Assembly (NCBI GenBank): GCA_003484545.1
Contig: DNCF01000496.1
Location: 1 to 5,634, forward strand
Reading direction: 5' to 3'
From: Massilia sp.
GTDB lineage: Bacteria; Pseudomonadota; Gammaproteobacteria; Burkholderiales; Burkholderiaceae_D
Length of the DNA: 5,634 nucleotides
A program made the position numbers and the translations under genes. Below the pieces are notes generated by a model. That model was not told the DNA's origin. It did no database searches and was given only the letters and a program-made list of their open reading frames with translations. This document shows, one piece after another, positions 5,360 to 5,634 of the stretch; position 1 is the first letter of the stretch; each line of letters opens with the position of its first letter.

Positions 5360-5634
5360 CTACGCCTTCGCCTTTTCCTTCGCAATCCACTGGTCGACCA
5401 GCTGGCCCAGCACCTCCAGCGGCACCGAACCGCTGCTCAGGACCATGTCGTGGAAGCCCGGCAGCGAGAACTTCTCGCCCAGTTCCGCCTTGGCCTTCTC
5501 GCGCAGTTCGACGATGCGCAGCATGCCGATCATGTAGGCGGTGGCCTGGCCCGGCCAGGCGACGTAGCGGTCGACTTCCTCGACGTTGATGCCGTAGTCG
5601 ACCGCCTGCTGGCGCGTCCAGCCCTTGGTGTGCA
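5360..5634 (-). CDS. DUF885 family protein, C-terminal part (runs off right edge)
   Basis: The last 91 codons are visible, ending in TAG (complement of 5360-5362). The text starts HTKGWTRQQAVDYG and continues through EVDRYVAWPGQATAYMIGML, LREKAKAELGEKF, FHDMVLSSGSVPLEVLGQLV and ends in a lysine-rich tail (KEKAKA). The RY-x-AWPGQA-x-AY-x-IG block, the LR-x2-A-x3-LG-x-KF helix and the FHD-x-VL-x-SG-x-x-PL-x-VL block are the usual C-terminal end of DUF885 proteins. These are about 600 residues long, often exported or lipoproteins, and thought to be distant relatives of zinc metallopeptidases. The catalytic HExxH-type region, if present, lies outside the window. The gene reads toward the VOC gene on the same strand but is separated by 339 bp with palindromes, so the two are probably separate units. 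Confidence 0.85.
   Translation of the reverse strand, partial: HTKGWTRQQAVDYGINVEEVDRYVAWPGQATAYMIGMLRIVELREKAKAELGEKFSLPGFHDMVLSSGSVPLEVLGQLVDQWIAKEKAKA

Noticed and set aside
5092..5589. Plus-strand open frame of 165 codons across the repeat region and the DUF885 gene
   Set aside because: It crosses palindromic repeats and then runs antisense to a recognisable DUF885 C-terminus. Its composition (Pro, Arg, Ser, Ala) is that of a shadow frame.

Overview
The window is about two-thirds G+C, densely coding, and reads like a chromosome segment from a betaproteobacterium of the Burkholderiales, perhaps Oxalobacteraceae or Massilia-like. That placement is an inference from codon use, the FNR-type regulator and the cyanide-insensitive-type bd oxidase. 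I see no insertion sequence, tRNA, rRNA, CRISPR array or phage gene.

Left part (1-828, minus strand): the first 31 codons of a small twin-arginine signal protein, preceded by a TorD-family chaperone. This pair usually sits at the front of a formate dehydrogenase operon, which would continue off the left edge. Middle (948-3592, minus strand): a compact three-gene operon for a bd-type quinol oxidase. It contains the subunit I gene (CydA/CioA, short Q-loop type), the subunit II gene (CydB/CioB), and a 58-residue single-membrane-span protein of the DUF2474 kind whose start overlaps the cydB stop. Divergent from it (3811-4578, plus strand) is an FNR/Anr-type oxygen sensor with all four cluster cysteines and the FNR DNA-recognition residues. 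The 218 bp between the two start codons carries both promoters.

Right part: a VOC-fold (glyoxalase/dioxygenase superfamily) protein gene converges on fnr. A 339-bp non-coding stretch follows, holding two inverted copies of a REP-like palindrome and a long hairpin between them. The window ends with the C-terminal 91 codons of a DUF885 protein.

Read together, the left three-quarters looks like a low-oxygen respiration module: an oxygen-sensing regulator, a terminal oxidase suited to low oxygen or inhibitors, and the edge of a formate dehydrogenase locus that could feed electrons to the quinone pool. No canonical FNR box (TTGAT-N4-ATCAA) was found by eye, so direct control of these genes by the neighbouring regulator is not shown. 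I found no clearly undescribed system. The most interesting items are the REP-like pair with its central hairpin and the small oxidase-associated protein.
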